Origin: Oscillospiraceae bacterium
GTDB taxonomy: Bacteria; Bacillota; Clostridia; Oscillospirales; QAMX01
NCBI GenBank assembly: GCA_015067675.1
Contig: SVMB01000009.1
Location: forward strand, 1 to 64,000
Direction of reading: 5' to 3'
Length of the DNA stretch: 64,000 bases
Below, in pieces: positions 28,410 through 39,212 of the stretch (positions are counted from its first letter, which is position 1; the number at the start of each line of letters is the position of its first letter). The position numbers and the translations under genes are program-made. A model generated the notes under the pieces. The model made no database searches and was not told the origin of the DNA. It worked only from the letters and a program-made list of their open reading frames with translations.

Positions 28410-29145
28410 TACTCAGGAAATCATCCGCGTTGAAAATCTCGTCAAGTCCTTTGGTTCTCTCAATGCCCTCGACGGCGTTTCCACCACCATCAATCGCGGC
28501 GAAGTCGTCGTGGTTGTCGGCCCCTCCGGTTCCGGTAAGTCCACCTTCCTGCGCTGCCTGAATCTGCTGGAAGTTCCCACCTCCGGTCAGGTTTTCGTGG
28601 AAGGCGTGGATATCACCGATCCCAAGACCGATCTGAACCTGCATCGTCAGAAAATGGGCATGGTTTTCCAGCTCTTTAACCTCTTCCCCCATATGACGAT
28701 CCTCAAAAACCTCACCCTCGGCCCCACAAAGCTGCAGAAGAAGTCCCGTGAGGAAGCCGAAGAAGAGGCCATGCGCCTGCTCCGGCGCGTCGGTCTGGAT
28801 GACCGCGCAAACGCTTATCCCTCCCAGCTTTCCGGCGGTCAGAAACAGCGTATCGCCATCGTGCGTGCACTGTGCATGAAGCCTGAGGTCATGCTCTTTG
28901 ACGAGCCCACCTCCGCGCTTGACCCCGAAATGGTCGGCGAAGTGCTGGAAGTCATGAAGGACCTGGCGCACGATAACATGACCATGGTCGTCGTTACCCA
29001 TGAGATGGGCTTTGCCCGTGAAGTGGGTACCCGCTGCCTGTTTATGGATCACGGTAAGCTCGTGGAACAAAATACGCCTGCGGAATTCTTTGATAATCCC
29101 CAGAGCCCCCGTCTGCAGAGCTTCCTGAGCCGCGTACTGAAATAA
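28399..29145 (+). CDS. Amino-acid ABC transporter ATP-binding protein (GTG start)
   Basis: [42 protein letters not shown]. Confidence 0.95.
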   Translation: MTTNTQEIIRVENLVKSFGSLNALDGVSTTINRGEVVVVVGPSGSGKSTFLRCLNLLEVPTSGQVFVEGVDITDPKTDLNLHRQKMGMVFQLFNLFPHMTILKNLTLGPTKLQKKSREEAEEEAMRLLRRVGLDDRANAYPSQLSGGQKQRIAIVRALCMKPEVMLFDEPTSALDPEMVGEVLEVMKDLAHDNMTMVVVTHEMGFAREVGTRCLFMDHGKLVEQNTPAEFFDNPQSPRLQSFLSRVLK

Positions 29146-29229
29146 TCGAAGAAAAAAGCACATAAATTTCCGATTACATCTTGTATTTTGTGAAAAAATG
29201 TGCTATACTGATTCAGTTCTCGAATAATT

Positions 29230-29545
29230 TAAAGACTGTGACCGGGCAAACGTGAGACAAGAGTCTCCAGGTAGTGCTTCCGGCATTCGAATGCACAGAG
29301 AGGGATGGGCGTCGGCTGTAAACCATCCTGCATTCGTCGGCAGCATGAATCTTCACCCGTGAGTTTCTCCGCTGAACGGTGTGTACAGCACACCCGCGTA
29401 GGCGCAGACGGCAGCTCCGCCGTTATCGGGCAGCTATGAGGTGTCCTGCAGACCTGCAGGGAACCGGGGTGGTACCGCGATCTGAAATCGTCCCCGCAAT
29501 CATTGACTGTCCCGCAGTCGGTGACTGCGGGGCTTCTTTTTCCGG
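29230..29545 (+). ncRNA. T-box riboswitch leader (probable tRNA-Phe specificity) upstream of pheST
   Basis: T-box core CCGGGGTGGTACCGCGA 29464-29480; candidate UUC specifier at 29352-29354 (GAATCTTCACC); terminator CCCGCAGTC-GGT-GACTGCGGG + T-tract at 29511-29542; pheS downstream. Confidence 0.92.
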
Positions 29546-29621
29546 GTACAGGCCGTACCCGGATCCGCATCGGACCATCCGAGTCCGGGAAAAACCCAAA
29601 TTTCAAGGAGGAACATCCACC

Positions 29622-30641
29622 ATGCGCCAGCAACTGGAAAACATCCGCGCCGAAGCGTTGGCCGCGATCCAGAATGCCGCCGATAAGGCAGATCTCGAAG
29701 CTCTGCGCGTCCGCTATTCCGGCAAGAAGGGCGAACTCACCGCCATCCTCAAGAGCATGGGTAAGCTCTCTGCCGAAGAGCGTCCCGTCATGGGCCAGCT
29801 CGCCAATGAAGTCCGCGCTGCCATCGAGGCCGCTTACGAAGCCCGCTCCACAGAGCTTGAGACCCTGGCTCTGGCCAGGAAGCTCGAGGCCGAAACCCTC
29901 GACGTCACCATTCCCGCCGAGCCCGCTCCCCTGGGCCATCTGCATCCCCTGACCCTGACCATCAACGAAGTCCGTTCCATCTTCGAAGGCATGGGCTTTG
30001 AGACCATCGAAGGCCCGGAGATTGAGTACGATTACTACAACTTCGAAGCCCTCAATACCCCCGCCAATCATCCTGCCCGCGATACGCAGGATACCTTCTA
30101 CTTCTCCAGCGACCTGCTCCTGCGCACCCAGACCTCTTCCGTGCAGATCCGCTGCATGGAGCATCGTAAGCCCCCCATCCGCGTCATCTCTCCCGGCCGT
30201 GTTTACCGCTCCGACGCCGTCGACGCCACCCACTCTCCCCTGTTCCATCAGATCGAGGGCCTGCTGGTTGACGAAAACGTCACCATGGCTGACCTGAAGG
30301 GCGCTCTGGCCGTGTTTGCCAAGGGTCTCTTCGGTGAAGATACCCGCGTGCGCTTCCGTCCCCATCACTTCCCCTTCACCGAGCCGTCCGCCGAGATGGA
30401 CGTCTCCTGCTTTGCCTGCGGCGGTAAGGGCTGCCGTCTGTGCAAGGGCGAAGGCTGGATCGAGATTCTGGGCTGCGGCATGGTTCATCCCAATGTTCTG
30501 CGCGGCTGCAACATCGATCCTGAGAAGTATTCCGGCTTCGCCTTCGGTATGGGCGTTGAGCGTGTCGCTATGCTGCGCCACAAGATCGATGACCTGCGCC
30601 TGGTCTACGAAAACGACGTGCGTTTCCTGAAGCAGTTTTAA
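29622..30641 (+). CDS. pheS: Phenylalanyl-tRNA synthetase alpha subunit
   Basis: [72 protein letters not shown]. Confidence 0.97.
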   Translation: MRQQLENIRAEALAAIQNAADKADLEALRVRYSGKKGELTAILKSMGKLSAEERPVMGQLANEVRAAIEAAYEARSTELETLALARKLEAETLDVTIPAEPAPLGHLHPLTLTINEVRSIFEGMGFETIEGPEIEYDYYNFEALNTPANHPARDTQDTFYFSSDLLLRTQTSSVQIRCMEHRKPPIRVISPGRVYRSDAVDATHSPLFHQIEGLLVDENVTMADLKGALAVFAKGLFGEDTRVRFRPHHFPFTEPSAEMDVSCFACGGKGCRLCKGEGWIEILGCGMVHPNVLRGCNIDPEKYSGFAFGMGVERVAMLRHKIDDLRLVYENDVRFLKQF

Positions 30642-30656
30642 TAGGAGGTACCCCCG

Positions 30657-33065
30657 ATGAAACTTTCACTCAACTGGCTTAATGAGCTGGTCAAGATAGA
30701 TGCTGCTCCCCATGATTACATTGCCGCGATGACCATGTCCGGCTCCAAGGTCGAGACTTTGGATTATCTGGGCGCCGAGATCGAAAACGTCGTCGTCGGC
30801 CGCCTGCTGTCCGTCGATCCCCATCCCGATGCGTCTAAGCTCGTCATCTGCCAGGTCGATATCGGCAAGGAAGAGAAGCTGCAGATCGTCACCGGCGCCA
30901 ATAACGTCTCCGCCGGCGATCTCGTTCCCGTTGCGCTGGACGGCTCCAAGCTCCCCGGCGGCGTGGAGATCCACACCGGTAAGCTGCGCGGCGTCGAGAG
31001 CCAGGGTATGCTCTGCTCCCATCAGGAGCTGGGTCTGACCGAGCACGACATCCCCGATGCCCCCGAGCACGGCATTCTGCTGCTCAATGGCGATGAGTAC
31101 GCCGGTATCGAGCTGGGTCAGGATATCCGCACTGTTCTGGGCTTCGATGATCATATCGTCGACTTCGAAATCACCCCCAACCGTCCCGACTGCCTGTCCG
31201 TGATCGGTCTGGCCCGCGAAAGCGCCGCCACCTACGATCAGCACTATGAGCCCGAAATGGCCACCGTCAAGGGCGGCGCCGGCTCTATCGCCGATCAGCT
31301 CTCCGTCACCGTCGAGGACTTCGAGGACTGCCCCCGCTACACTGCCCGCCTGGTCAAGAACGTGCGCATTGCGCCCTCCCCCAAGTGGATGCGTGAGCGC
31401 CTGCGCGCCATGGGCGTCCGCCCCATCAACAATATCGTTGACATCACCAACTACGTCATGCTCGAGTACGGCCAGCCCATGCACGCCTTCGACTATGCCT
31501 GCCTCGAGGATAAGTCCATCATCGTCCGCCGCGCCAAGGCCGGCGAACTGCTGGAGACTCTGGATGACCAGCCCCGTAAGCTCGATGAGAGCATGCTCGT
31601 CATCGCCGACGGCAACCGTGCCGTGGCCGTGGCCGGTGTTATGGGCGGCGCCAACTCCGAAATCACCGAGACCACCCGTGACGTGGTCTTTGAATCCGCC
31701 AACTTCAAGGGCGTGGGCGTTCGTCTGACCGCCCGTGCACTGGGTATGCGTACCGAGGCTTCCGGCCGCTTCGAAAAGGGTCTGGATCCCCGCAACACCC
31801 TGCCCGCTCTGGAACGTGCCTGCCAGCTCGTCGAGCTGCTGGGCGCCGGTGATGTCTGCGACGGCATCATCGACGTGGACTCCACCGATAAGCCCGCCCG
31901 TGTGCTGAAGCTCGAGCCCGAGCGCATCAACCGCTTCATCGGCATCGACGTCTCCCGCGAGACCATGGTGCATTATCTGGAAAACCTGGGCTTCATCGTC
32001 AACGGCGACGACATCACCGTCCCCTCCTGGCGTATGGACGTGGAACAGTTTGCCGACGTGGCCGAGGAAATCGCCCGCTTCTACGGCTATGACAAGATCC
32101 CCACCACCCTCTATGCCGGTCCTGTCGAGTATCTGCGCGACAAGAAGCTGGCCTTCGAGGATGAGCTGCACACCCTGTGCACGGGTCTTGGCTTCGACGA
32201 GATCCAGACCTATTCCTTCGTCAACGAGAAGTGCTTCGACCGTATCCGCCTGCCCGCTGATTCTCCGCTGCGCAATGTCATGGTCATCACCAATCCTCTG
32301 AGTGAGGAAATGCGCGTCATGCGTACCAACGCCATGCCTTCCATGCTGGAAGTTCTGGCCCGCAACGCCAACGTCAAGAACGAGGCTGCCAAGCTCTTTG
32401 AGCTGTGCTCCCTGTACTTCCCCGTGCTTGATGATAACGGCAACGTGGATACCCATAAGGCTCCCACCGAGACCGTCTGCCTGACTCTGGGTGCTTACGG
32501 CGCCGGTTACGACTTCTTCGCCCTCAAGGGTGCTGTTGAAGGCATCGCCGCTGCCCTGAAGATCCGCGGCCTGCGCTATGCCGCCAACCGCGAGAATCCC
32601 AGCTTCCATCCCGGCCGCTGCGCTGACGTCTTTGTCGGCGATAAGCTTCTGGGTACCATCGGTCAGGTGCATCCTCTGGTCGCCGCCGAGTTCGATATGC
32701 CCACCGACGCCTACATCGCCATGCTCGACGAGGCTGTCCTGATGGAATCCGCCACTGATCTGGTGCTCTACCAGCCCCTGCCCCGCTTCCCCGCTTCCAC
32801 CCGTGACCTGGCCATCGTCTGCGACGAAGCCACTCCCGCGGCGGCTCTGGAAGACTGCATCCGCGCCGGTGCCGGTGAGCTTCTGGAAGCCGTGAAGCTC
32901 TTCGACATCTATCGCGGCGAACAGGTTCCCGCCGGTAAGAAGAGCGTTGCCTATAAGCTCACGCTCCGCAATCCCGAGCGTACCCTGACCGACGCCGACT
33001 CCGAAGGCGCCGTCTCCGCCATCATTGCCGGTCTTGAGAAGATCGGTGCTTCCCTGCGCGCATAA
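30657..33065 (+). CDS. pheT: Phenylalanyl-tRNA synthetase beta subunit
   Basis: MKLSLNWLNELV; VVGRLLSVDPHPDASKLVICQVDIG; VDFEITPNRPDCLSVIGLARE; about 800 aa. Confidence 0.97.
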   Translation: MKLSLNWLNELVKIDAAPHDYIAAMTMSGSKVETLDYLGAEIENVVVGRLLSVDPHPDASKLVICQVDIGKEEKLQIVTGANNVSAGDLVPVALDGSKLPGGVEIHTGKLRGVESQGMLCSHQELGLTEHDIPDAPEHGILLLNGDEYAGIELGQDIRTVLGFDDHIVDFEITPNRPDCLSVIGLARESAATYDQHYEPEMATVKGGAGSIADQLSVTVEDFEDCPRYTARLVKNVRIAPSPKWMRERLRAMGVRPINNIVDITNYVMLEYGQPMHAFDYACLEDKSIIVRRAKAGELLETLDDQPRKLDESMLVIADGNRAVAVAGVMGGANSEITETTRDVVFESANFKGVGVRLTARALGMRTEASGRFEKGLDPRNTLPALERACQLVELLGAGDVCDGIIDVDSTDKPARVLKLEPERINRFIGIDVSRETMVHYLENLGFIVNGDDITVPSWRMDVEQFADVAEEIARFYGYDKIPTTLYAGPVEYLRDKKLAFEDELHTLCTGLGFDEIQTYSFVNEKCFDRIRLPADSPLRNVMVITNPLSEEMRVMRTNAMPSMLEVLARNANVKNEAAKLFELCSLYFPVLDDNGNVDTHKAPTETVCLTLGAYGAGYDFFALKGAVEGIAAALKIRGLRYAANRENPSFHPGRCADVFVGDKLLGTIGQVHPLVAAEFDMPTDAYIAMLDEAVLMESATDLVLYQPLPRFPASTRDLAIVCDEATPAAALEDCIRAGAGELLEAVKLFDIYRGEQVPAGKKSVAYKLTLRNPERTLTDADSEGAVSAIIAGLEKIGASLRA

Positions 33066-33077
33066 GTAACGTAACCG

Positions 33078-33113
33078 ACGAGCCGCGGCATCTGCCGCGG
33101 CTCGTTTTCTTTT
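33078..33113 (+). terminator. Intrinsic terminator after pheT
   Basis: ACGAGCCGCGGCA-TC-TGCCGCGGCTCGT-TTTCTTTT. Confidence 0.85.
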
Positions 33114-33297
33114 GGGAAGCATCTGTGTCCTTGACGCGATTTGCCCGTTTGTGCTATACTGCACCTGTATAGCTCGTATGCTGTATTAAACCTGACAGAA
33201 AGGATGCGATCACATGAAAAAGCTCATCAATACCGCTGCCACTACTTTCGGGAGGACCGAAAACATCTGATCCTCCCACCATAAACGGAGATTTTGT

Positions 33298-34098
33298 ATG
33301 TCTTTAGACTGGATTGATCCCCATGACTTTTCCTTTGACTGCCTGCTGCTGACCGAACGGTTTCAGATTCGCCTGCTCTGTGCCGATCTGAACCCCGCAT
33401 ACCGCCGTCATCTCGCCACTGCGCTGCGGCATCACCCTGAAGTCGCCCGGTACTTCCAAAAACGCTGCCCTGAACGGGCTGAATGGGTCGCGGAACTGAT
33501 TCGTGAAGCTCCGGAGACCACGGATTCCGACACGCTGCGCGAAAGCGAGCTCTACGTGCTCGACAGCATTCAGGATTTCGTCATCTACACAGCCCCTGAG
33601 CTCATGCAGACTCATTGTCCCTTCATTTACGGCTGGGACGAGGCAAGACTCCATGAGCTGGCCGACCTGCACGGCTGCCGCGTACTGGACGTGGGCAGCG
33701 GCTCCGGCCGCCTGGCTTTCGCCGCCGCAAAAGTCGCCGCCGAGGTCTACGCCAGCGAGCCCGTCGGCACACTGCGCGAATATCTGCGCGATCAGATCAA
33801 ACTCCGCGGCATCACCAATATGCGCGTCTGCGACGGCATGGCCGACGCGCTTCCCTTCCCGGATAACACCTTCGACGTGACTATGTCCGGTCACGTGGTG
33901 GGCGATGATCTGGACGCAGAGCTTGCCGAGCTCATCCGCGTCACCAGAAAAGGCGGCTGGATTCTCGACTGCCCCGGTGACCAGTCCAAAGAGCCTCCGG
34001 CAGACCACGCGCTCCTTGATCGCGGTTGGGAACATCTCCCCTATACCGGTTCCTTCGGCGCCGTCGTGCACCGCTATCGCTTCCGGGTCAATAAATAA
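33298..34098 (+). CDS. Class I SAM-dependent methyltransferase
   Basis: RVLDVGSGSGRLAFAAAKVAAEVYASEP; ADALPFPDNTFDVTMSGHVV. Confidence 0.9.
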   Translation: MSLDWIDPHDFSFDCLLLTERFQIRLLCADLNPAYRRHLATALRHHPEVARYFQKRCPERAEWVAELIREAPETTDSDTLRESELYVLDSIQDFVIYTAPELMQTHCPFIYGWDEARLHELADLHGCRVLDVGSGSGRLAFAAAKVAAEVYASEPVGTLREYLRDQIKLRGITNMRVCDGMADALPFPDNTFDVTMSGHVVGDDLDAELAELIRVTRKGGWILDCPGDQSKEPPADHALLDRGWEHLPYTGSFGAVVHRYRFRVNK

Positions 34099-34186
34099 CC
34101 GTAAACGCAGCAGAGGCACGCGGGAAATCCCGCATGCCTCTGCATTTTTGCATTCACTTGTTCTGTCTGCCTCTGGGCGCGCATAC

Positions 34187-35119
34187 CTATTCGTTGGGCA
34201 GAACCAGCATAACCAGGCCCGTGGCAATTTGATCGTCCAGCCAGGGCTGACCATCGGTGTAGAGCGTGTACTCGCAGCCCGGCGCACTGTCAAGGATGGG
34301 CTTCAGATCCTCCGGATCCACCGCCACCTGACTGATCGTCACCAGATCGCTCGCATAGTCCACGTCTGCCGTGATGATCTGACCCAGACCCAGCTCCAGT
34401 ACCTTTGACGGCAGACCGTCGGTTTTCACCACCAGCAGCCAGCCGTAGACGCCGTCAACCTCCACCTCGGGAATCGACAGATCCGCCTGTGCGTCCAGAT
34501 CGGCCAGCACCTCTGCAGCCCGTTCCATGTCCGCTGCCGGACTCTTGCGCGTCGTGGACGGCATCATACCCGCAGCCGTCGTCACAGCACCCGCCGCAGG
34601 CGCCGTTACCGTATCGTCGGACACCTTTTGGTTTTCCTTGCCTGCTCCGGTCACCGTCTCATCGAAACCCAGCATTGTCTCGTTTTCGGCAGCATAGACA
34701 TTGCTCAGCACAAACGCCGCAGCAGCCGTGGTACCGCGCTTGACCGTTTCAGCCGATGCCATGTCGGCACCGTAACCTGCGCTGCCCAGCTGACCCGCTG
34801 CAAAAACCGTACCGATCACCAACGCAAACACCGCCGCTGTGGCCACAAACGGATTGCGCCGCAGGAAACGAATCACTGCCGGACGCTGCTGTTTGCGCTT
34901 TTCAGCCCGGTACGCATCCATAATGCGTTCATGAAGTCCCTCGGGGACCTCTTCAGCCAATTCCATCGCCGCTTTTCGGTATGCGGCCATTTCCCTGAGA
35001 TAGGCAGTACAGCCCGCGCAGGTCTTGACGTGCGCTCTCAGTTCCCGTTCTTCTTCGGGTCCGAGAAATCCGTCTGTGAACGCCTGTATCCATTCCCGGT
35101 ATTCATGACAATCCCGCAC
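34187..35119 (-). CDS. Anti-sigma factor with zf-HC2-like N-terminus and one TM segment
   Basis: RELRAHVKTCAGCTAYLREM; TM FVATAAVFALVIGTVFAAG; GTG start just after the sigma-factor stop. Confidence 0.8.
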   Translation of the reverse strand: MRDCHEYREWIQAFTDGFLGPEEERELRAHVKTCAGCTAYLREMAAYRKAAMELAEEVPEGLHERIMDAYRAEKRKQQRPAVIRFLRRNPFVATAAVFALVIGTVFAAGQLGSAGYGADMASAETVKRGTTAAAAFVLSNVYAAENETMLGFDETVTGAGKENQKVSDDTVTAPAAGAVTTAAGMMPSTTRKSPAADMERAAEVLADLDAQADLSIPEVEVDGVYGWLLVVKTDGLPSKVLELGLGQIITADVDYASDLVTISQVAVDPEDLKPILDSAPGCEYTLYTDGQPWLDDQIATGLVMLVLPNE

Positions 35120-35124
35120 GATGC

Positions 35125-35724
35125 TTACCCCCTTTCTGCTTCCTTTGACGCAGACGCAGAGGGAATGTTCCCGTGCGCGCGTAAAAAAGTACACATTCTG
35201 TCTCTGGCACGGAATAATCTTGACTTGACCGTTCCCTCCGACAGATTCAGAACCTCGGCGATCTCCGTATAGGATAACCCGTTGATGTCCCGCAAAACAA
35301 GAATCCTTCGATGTTCCTCGCTGAGATGCGAAAGCCCTTCCTTGATCTGCTCCCGCAGCGAGGTCTGTTCAAACACCTTCTCCGGAGCATAGCTCTCGTC
35401 CGGCATTTCAATCTGCGTCTGTTCCTCGCCGTCCTCATCGGTATACATCGGCGTCACTTCGACCCGGCGTGCACGTCGGCGTGACGCATCAATGCAGGCG
35501 TTCATCGTGATCTGGTATACCCAGGTGGAAAGCCTGCTTTCGGCACGGAAATTGCCGATATTGCGGTAAACCCGCAAAAACACCTCCTGCGTAATGTCCT
35601 GGGCATCCTGCGCATTGCCGATCTGCCGCAAAGCAAGGGTGTATATTTTCTTCTCATATGTGCTTACGAATTCCTCGAAAGCCGCATCGTCGCCTTTTTG
35701 CAGGCGGCGCACCAGTTCGTCCAT
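35125..35724 (-). CDS. RNA polymerase sigma factor, sigma-70/ECF family
   Basis: DAQDITQEVFLRVYRNIGNF, RLSTWVYQITMNACIDASRR, LRDINGLSYTEIAEVLNLSEGTVKSRLFRARDRM. Confidence 0.95.
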   Translation of the reverse strand: MDELVRRLQKGDDAAFEEFVSTYEKKIYTLALRQIGNAQDAQDITQEVFLRVYRNIGNFRAESRLSTWVYQITMNACIDASRRRARRVEVTPMYTDEDGEEQTQIEMPDESYAPEKVFEQTSLREQIKEGLSHLSEEHRRILVLRDINGLSYTEIAEVLNLSEGTVKSRLFRARDRMCTFLRAHGNIPSASASKEAERG

Positions 35725-35752
35725 GTGTCCCTCCGTTTCATGGGGCAGGCTG

Positions 35753-36763
35753 TTATGCCCCATACGCCCGGGTGAGTTCATCGAGCAGACGTTCAAATTC
35801 CGCCCAGGAACTCATCGATGAAATGCGTGCACGGAATGCCGCCGCGCCCCGCAGACCCTTGGTATACCAGGCCAGATGATGCCGCGCTTCCAGAAGCGCG
35901 ATCTTTTCTCCCTTGCGTTCCACCGCAAGCCCGATGTGCCGTCGTGCCACAGCCATACGGCCGTGAATATCCGGCAGAGCCGGAATTTCCTCTCCCCGCA
36001 GGGCAGCCTCCGCCCGCGCGAAGATCCAGGGATTGCCAAAGCTTGCCCGACCGATCATACACGCATCGGCGCCGGTAGCCTCAAGAATACGCACCGCATC
36101 CTCCGGCTCTGATACATCGCCGTTGGCAATCAGCGGTAGCTTTACCGCCTGCCGAACCCGGGCGATGGCATCCCAGTCGGCCTTGCCTGCATACATCTGT
36201 GACCGGGTACGGCCATGCACGCACAGCGCCGCCGCACCGGCCTCCTCGATTGCCTGGGCAAACTCCACGACGGTTTCCGACTCCCATCCGATGCGGCACT
36301 TGACCGTCACCGGTACGTCAAAGTCTCCTGCTGCCTCCACACAGGCGCGCACAAGCTCCGCCGCCAGTTCCGGACGCTTCATCAGCGCGGAACCCTCGCC
36401 GTTATTGACAATTTTGGGCATCGGGCAACCCATATTCAAATCCAGAATGGCCGCGCCGGAGATTTTCAGCGCCTCAGGCACCGCCTGACGCAGAATATCC
36501 GGCTCTGAACCAAATAATTGTATCGCAAATACCTGCTCGTTGGGAGCAGGCTGTAATAACTCCGCACTTTTGCGGTCGTGATAGATGAGACCTTTTGCGC
36601 TGACCATTTCCGAATAGGTAAGCGCCGCGCCCTGTTCCAGACAGATCTGCCGGAATGCGCTGTCGGTCACACCCGCCATGGGGGCAAGCAGTACGCGCCC
36701 CGGAAGAGTGATCTTGCCGATGTTCACCAGAAGTGTTTCCGCCTTTATCAGTTCTGTAATCAT
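35753..36763 (-). CDS. dusB: tRNA-dihydrouridine synthase
   Basis: VLLAPMAGVTDSAFRQICLEQGA; LDLNMGCPMPKIVNNGEGSALMKRPELA; MIGRASFGNPWIF. Confidence 0.95.
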   Translation of the reverse strand: MITELIKAETLLVNIGKITLPGRVLLAPMAGVTDSAFRQICLEQGAALTYSEMVSAKGLIYHDRKSAELLQPAPNEQVFAIQLFGSEPDILRQAVPEALKISGAAILDLNMGCPMPKIVNNGEGSALMKRPELAAELVRACVEAAGDFDVPVTVKCRIGWESETVVEFAQAIEEAGAAALCVHGRTRSQMYAGKADWDAIARVRQAVKLPLIANGDVSEPEDAVRILEATGADACMIGRASFGNPWIFARAEAALRGEEIPALPDIHGRMAVARRHIGLAVERKGEKIALLEARHHLAWYTKGLRGAAAFRARISSMSSWAEFERLLDELTRAYGA

Positions 36764-36954
36764 ATTGTAACACGAGCACGCCGTTCCCGCAAGCCGCAAA
36801 TCATACAACCCGACAATTTTCTTGCATATTTTCTTTTGTCACCGCTTGTACTTTTTTGTTTTTGTGCTACAATATGCATATACCCACCCCAAATTGTCGT
36901 AAGCACCTGTGCGTACACATTTTTTCTCAATATTTTTCGGAAAGGCATGAGCAT

Positions 36955-39072
36955 ATGGAGACCTCCCTGACAAAAATATACGTCAATCGTGAGCTGAGCT
37001 GGCTGAAATTCAACAGCCGCGTGCTGGAAGAGTCCATGTGCCCCGGCACCCCGCTCTACGAGCGTCTCAAATTCATCTCCATCTTCGTCAGTAACCTGGA
37101 CGAATTCTGCATGATCCGCGTCGGTACGCTCTACGACCAGTCTCTGCTGTCCGTGCCGATTCTGGATACCAAAACCCATATGACGCCCAACGAGCAGCTC
37201 GAGGCAATCTACAGCCGCATCCGGGAGCTTCTGGCCGAAAAGGATCGCTGCTATGATGCCGTCATGACCGCACTTGCCGCCGAAGGCATCGAACAGGTCC
37301 GGGCAGACGACTTGTCGCCGGAGGATAAGAGCTATCTGGTCGGATATTTCGACCGGGAACTGCAGCCGCTGCTGTCCCCCCAGATTGTCGATACCCGCCA
37401 TCCCTTTCCTCATCTTACCAATCTCCAGCTGCACGTTGCCGTGCTCCTGCAGCGCGACGGGGAGAGCACCCTCTGCGGCCTGATCCCCGTCAATCCCGCG
37501 CTGGAACGCATCGTCTTTCTGCCGGATCGCCGCCGGTTTATCCTGGTGGAAGAACTCATCGAACTATTCGCCTCCCGGATCTTTCATATGGATCGGGTTC
37601 TGGAAACGGTCATCTTCGCCGTTACCCGCAATGCCGATATCAATATGGATGAGCGTCTGGATGAGCGCCTCTTCACCGAGGATCAGGATTACCGCACCTA
37701 CATGAAGGAAATCCTCAAGAAGCGCAAACGTCTGGCCGCCGTCCGGCTTGAGATGAATCATGACTGCAGTGAGACCTTCCGCGCCTACTTCATGGATAAA
37801 TTCCGCCTCAAGCCGCAGCAGATCTTCACCACCGCCACGCCCATCGATATGCGTTGGGTTTACACGCTGCCCGAGCATATGCCCTCCACGCTGACCAAGA
37901 AGCTGAGCTTCGAGCCGCACCGCAGCCGCTACCCCAATGTGCTCTCCCCCAACGAGAGCATCATCCGGCAGGTGCAGCGCCGGGATATCCTGCTCAACTA
38001 TCCCTATGACAGCTTCAAACCCTTTGTCGATCTCATCCGCGAGGCAAGTGAGGATAAGGCCGTCTCCTCCATCAAGCTCACGCTCTATCGCGTAGGCCGT
38101 GAGTCAACCCTCATCAACTCTCTCATCCACGCCGCCGAAAACGGCAAGGATGTCACGATTCTCCTGGAGCTGCGTGCCCGTTTTGACGAGGAAAACAACC
38201 TCAACTGGGCAGCCAAGCTTGAGGAAGCCGGCTGCCGCATCCTCTACGGTCCCGACGGCTTCAAGGTCCATTCCAAGATCTGCCTCATCACCCGCCGTGA
38301 CGGTAAGCTCCAATATGTTACCCAGATCGGTACCGGTAACTATAACGAAAAAACCGCCAATATCTATACCGACTACTCCCTCCTCACCGCAGATCCTCAG
38401 ATCGCCGCCGATGCCCTGCAGGTTTTCAATAACCTCGGTACCGGTACCATCGGCGGTACCTACCGCCACCTGCTTGTGGCGCCCAAGGGTCTGCGTCCGA
38501 CGATTCTCAGTCTCATCGAAGGTGAAATCGAAAAGGCCCGTGCCGGCAAGCCTGCCGAAATATTTGTCAAGATCAATTCCCTGACCGATAATCCCCTGCT
38601 GGAAGCGCTGGTTCGCGCCTCTCAGGCCGGCGTCAAGATCCGCATGATCGTGCGCGGCATCTGCTGCCTGCGCCCTGGCATCCCCGGCTATACCGATAAC
38701 ATCCAGATCATCAGCATCGTCGGCCGCTATCTGGAGCATTCCCGCGTCTATGCCTTCGGCTCCGGTGGAGACCGCCGGGTCTACATCGCCTCCGCCGACT
38801 TCATGACCCGCAATATGCAGCGCCGCATTGAGATCGCCGTTCCCCTGCGTGATCCCAAGATCGCCGCCCGGGTCTATGATGATCTGTGCACCACCTTCTC
38901 CGATACCTATAAGGCCCGTGAGCTTCATGCTGACGGCAGTTACACCCATCGCCAGCCCGCACCCGGCGCCAAGCCTTTCGACAGCCAGAACTACTTCCGT
39001 GAGCGTGCTGCCGCCACTGCAGAGCCTTTGAGCGGCTTCCGCGCCCGCCTGCGCGCACTCTTTGGCCGTTAA
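36955..39072 (+). CDS. ppk1: Polyphosphate kinase 1
   Basis: YVNRELSWLKFNSRVLEE; VSSIKLTLYRVGRESTLINSLIHAAENGKDVTILLELRARFDEENN; YVTQIGTGNYNEKTANIYTD. Confidence 0.96.
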   Translation: METSLTKIYVNRELSWLKFNSRVLEESMCPGTPLYERLKFISIFVSNLDEFCMIRVGTLYDQSLLSVPILDTKTHMTPNEQLEAIYSRIRELLAEKDRCYDAVMTALAAEGIEQVRADDLSPEDKSYLVGYFDRELQPLLSPQIVDTRHPFPHLTNLQLHVAVLLQRDGESTLCGLIPVNPALERIVFLPDRRRFILVEELIELFASRIFHMDRVLETVIFAVTRNADINMDERLDERLFTEDQDYRTYMKEILKKRKRLAAVRLEMNHDCSETFRAYFMDKFRLKPQQIFTTATPIDMRWVYTLPEHMPSTLTKKLSFEPHRSRYPNVLSPNESIIRQVQRRDILLNYPYDSFKPFVDLIREASEDKAVSSIKLTLYRVGRESTLINSLIHAAENGKDVTILLELRARFDEENNLNWAAKLEEAGCRILYGPDGFKVHSKICLITRRDGKLQYVTQIGTGNYNEKTANIYTDYSLLTADPQIAADALQVFNNLGTGTIGGTYRHLLVAPKGLRPTILSLIEGEIEKARAGKPAEIFVKINSLTDNPLLEALVRASQAGVKIRMIVRGICCLRPGIPGYTDNIQIISIVGRYLEHSRVYAFGSGGDRRVYIASADFMTRNMQRRIEIAVPLRDPKIAARVYDDLCTTFSDTYKARELHADGSYTHRQPAPGAKPFDSQNYFRERAAATAEPLSGFRARLRALFGR

Positions 39073-39111
39073 AAAAGCTTTGCCCAATCCGCTTGTTCAA
39101 AATTTACAAAG

Positions 39112-39147
39112 AAAAAAACTGAGCCGTATTAAATTGGCTCAGTTTTT
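39112..39147 (+). terminator. Intrinsic terminator after ppk1
   Basis: AAAAAAACTGAGCC-GTATTAAATT-GGCTCAGTTTTTTTC. Confidence 0.85.
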
Positions 39148-39212
39148 TTCTTGCATAAATACCCATCCTATAGTATACTGTATTCATCCTCAAATTGAAA
39201 GGAACATGAACC

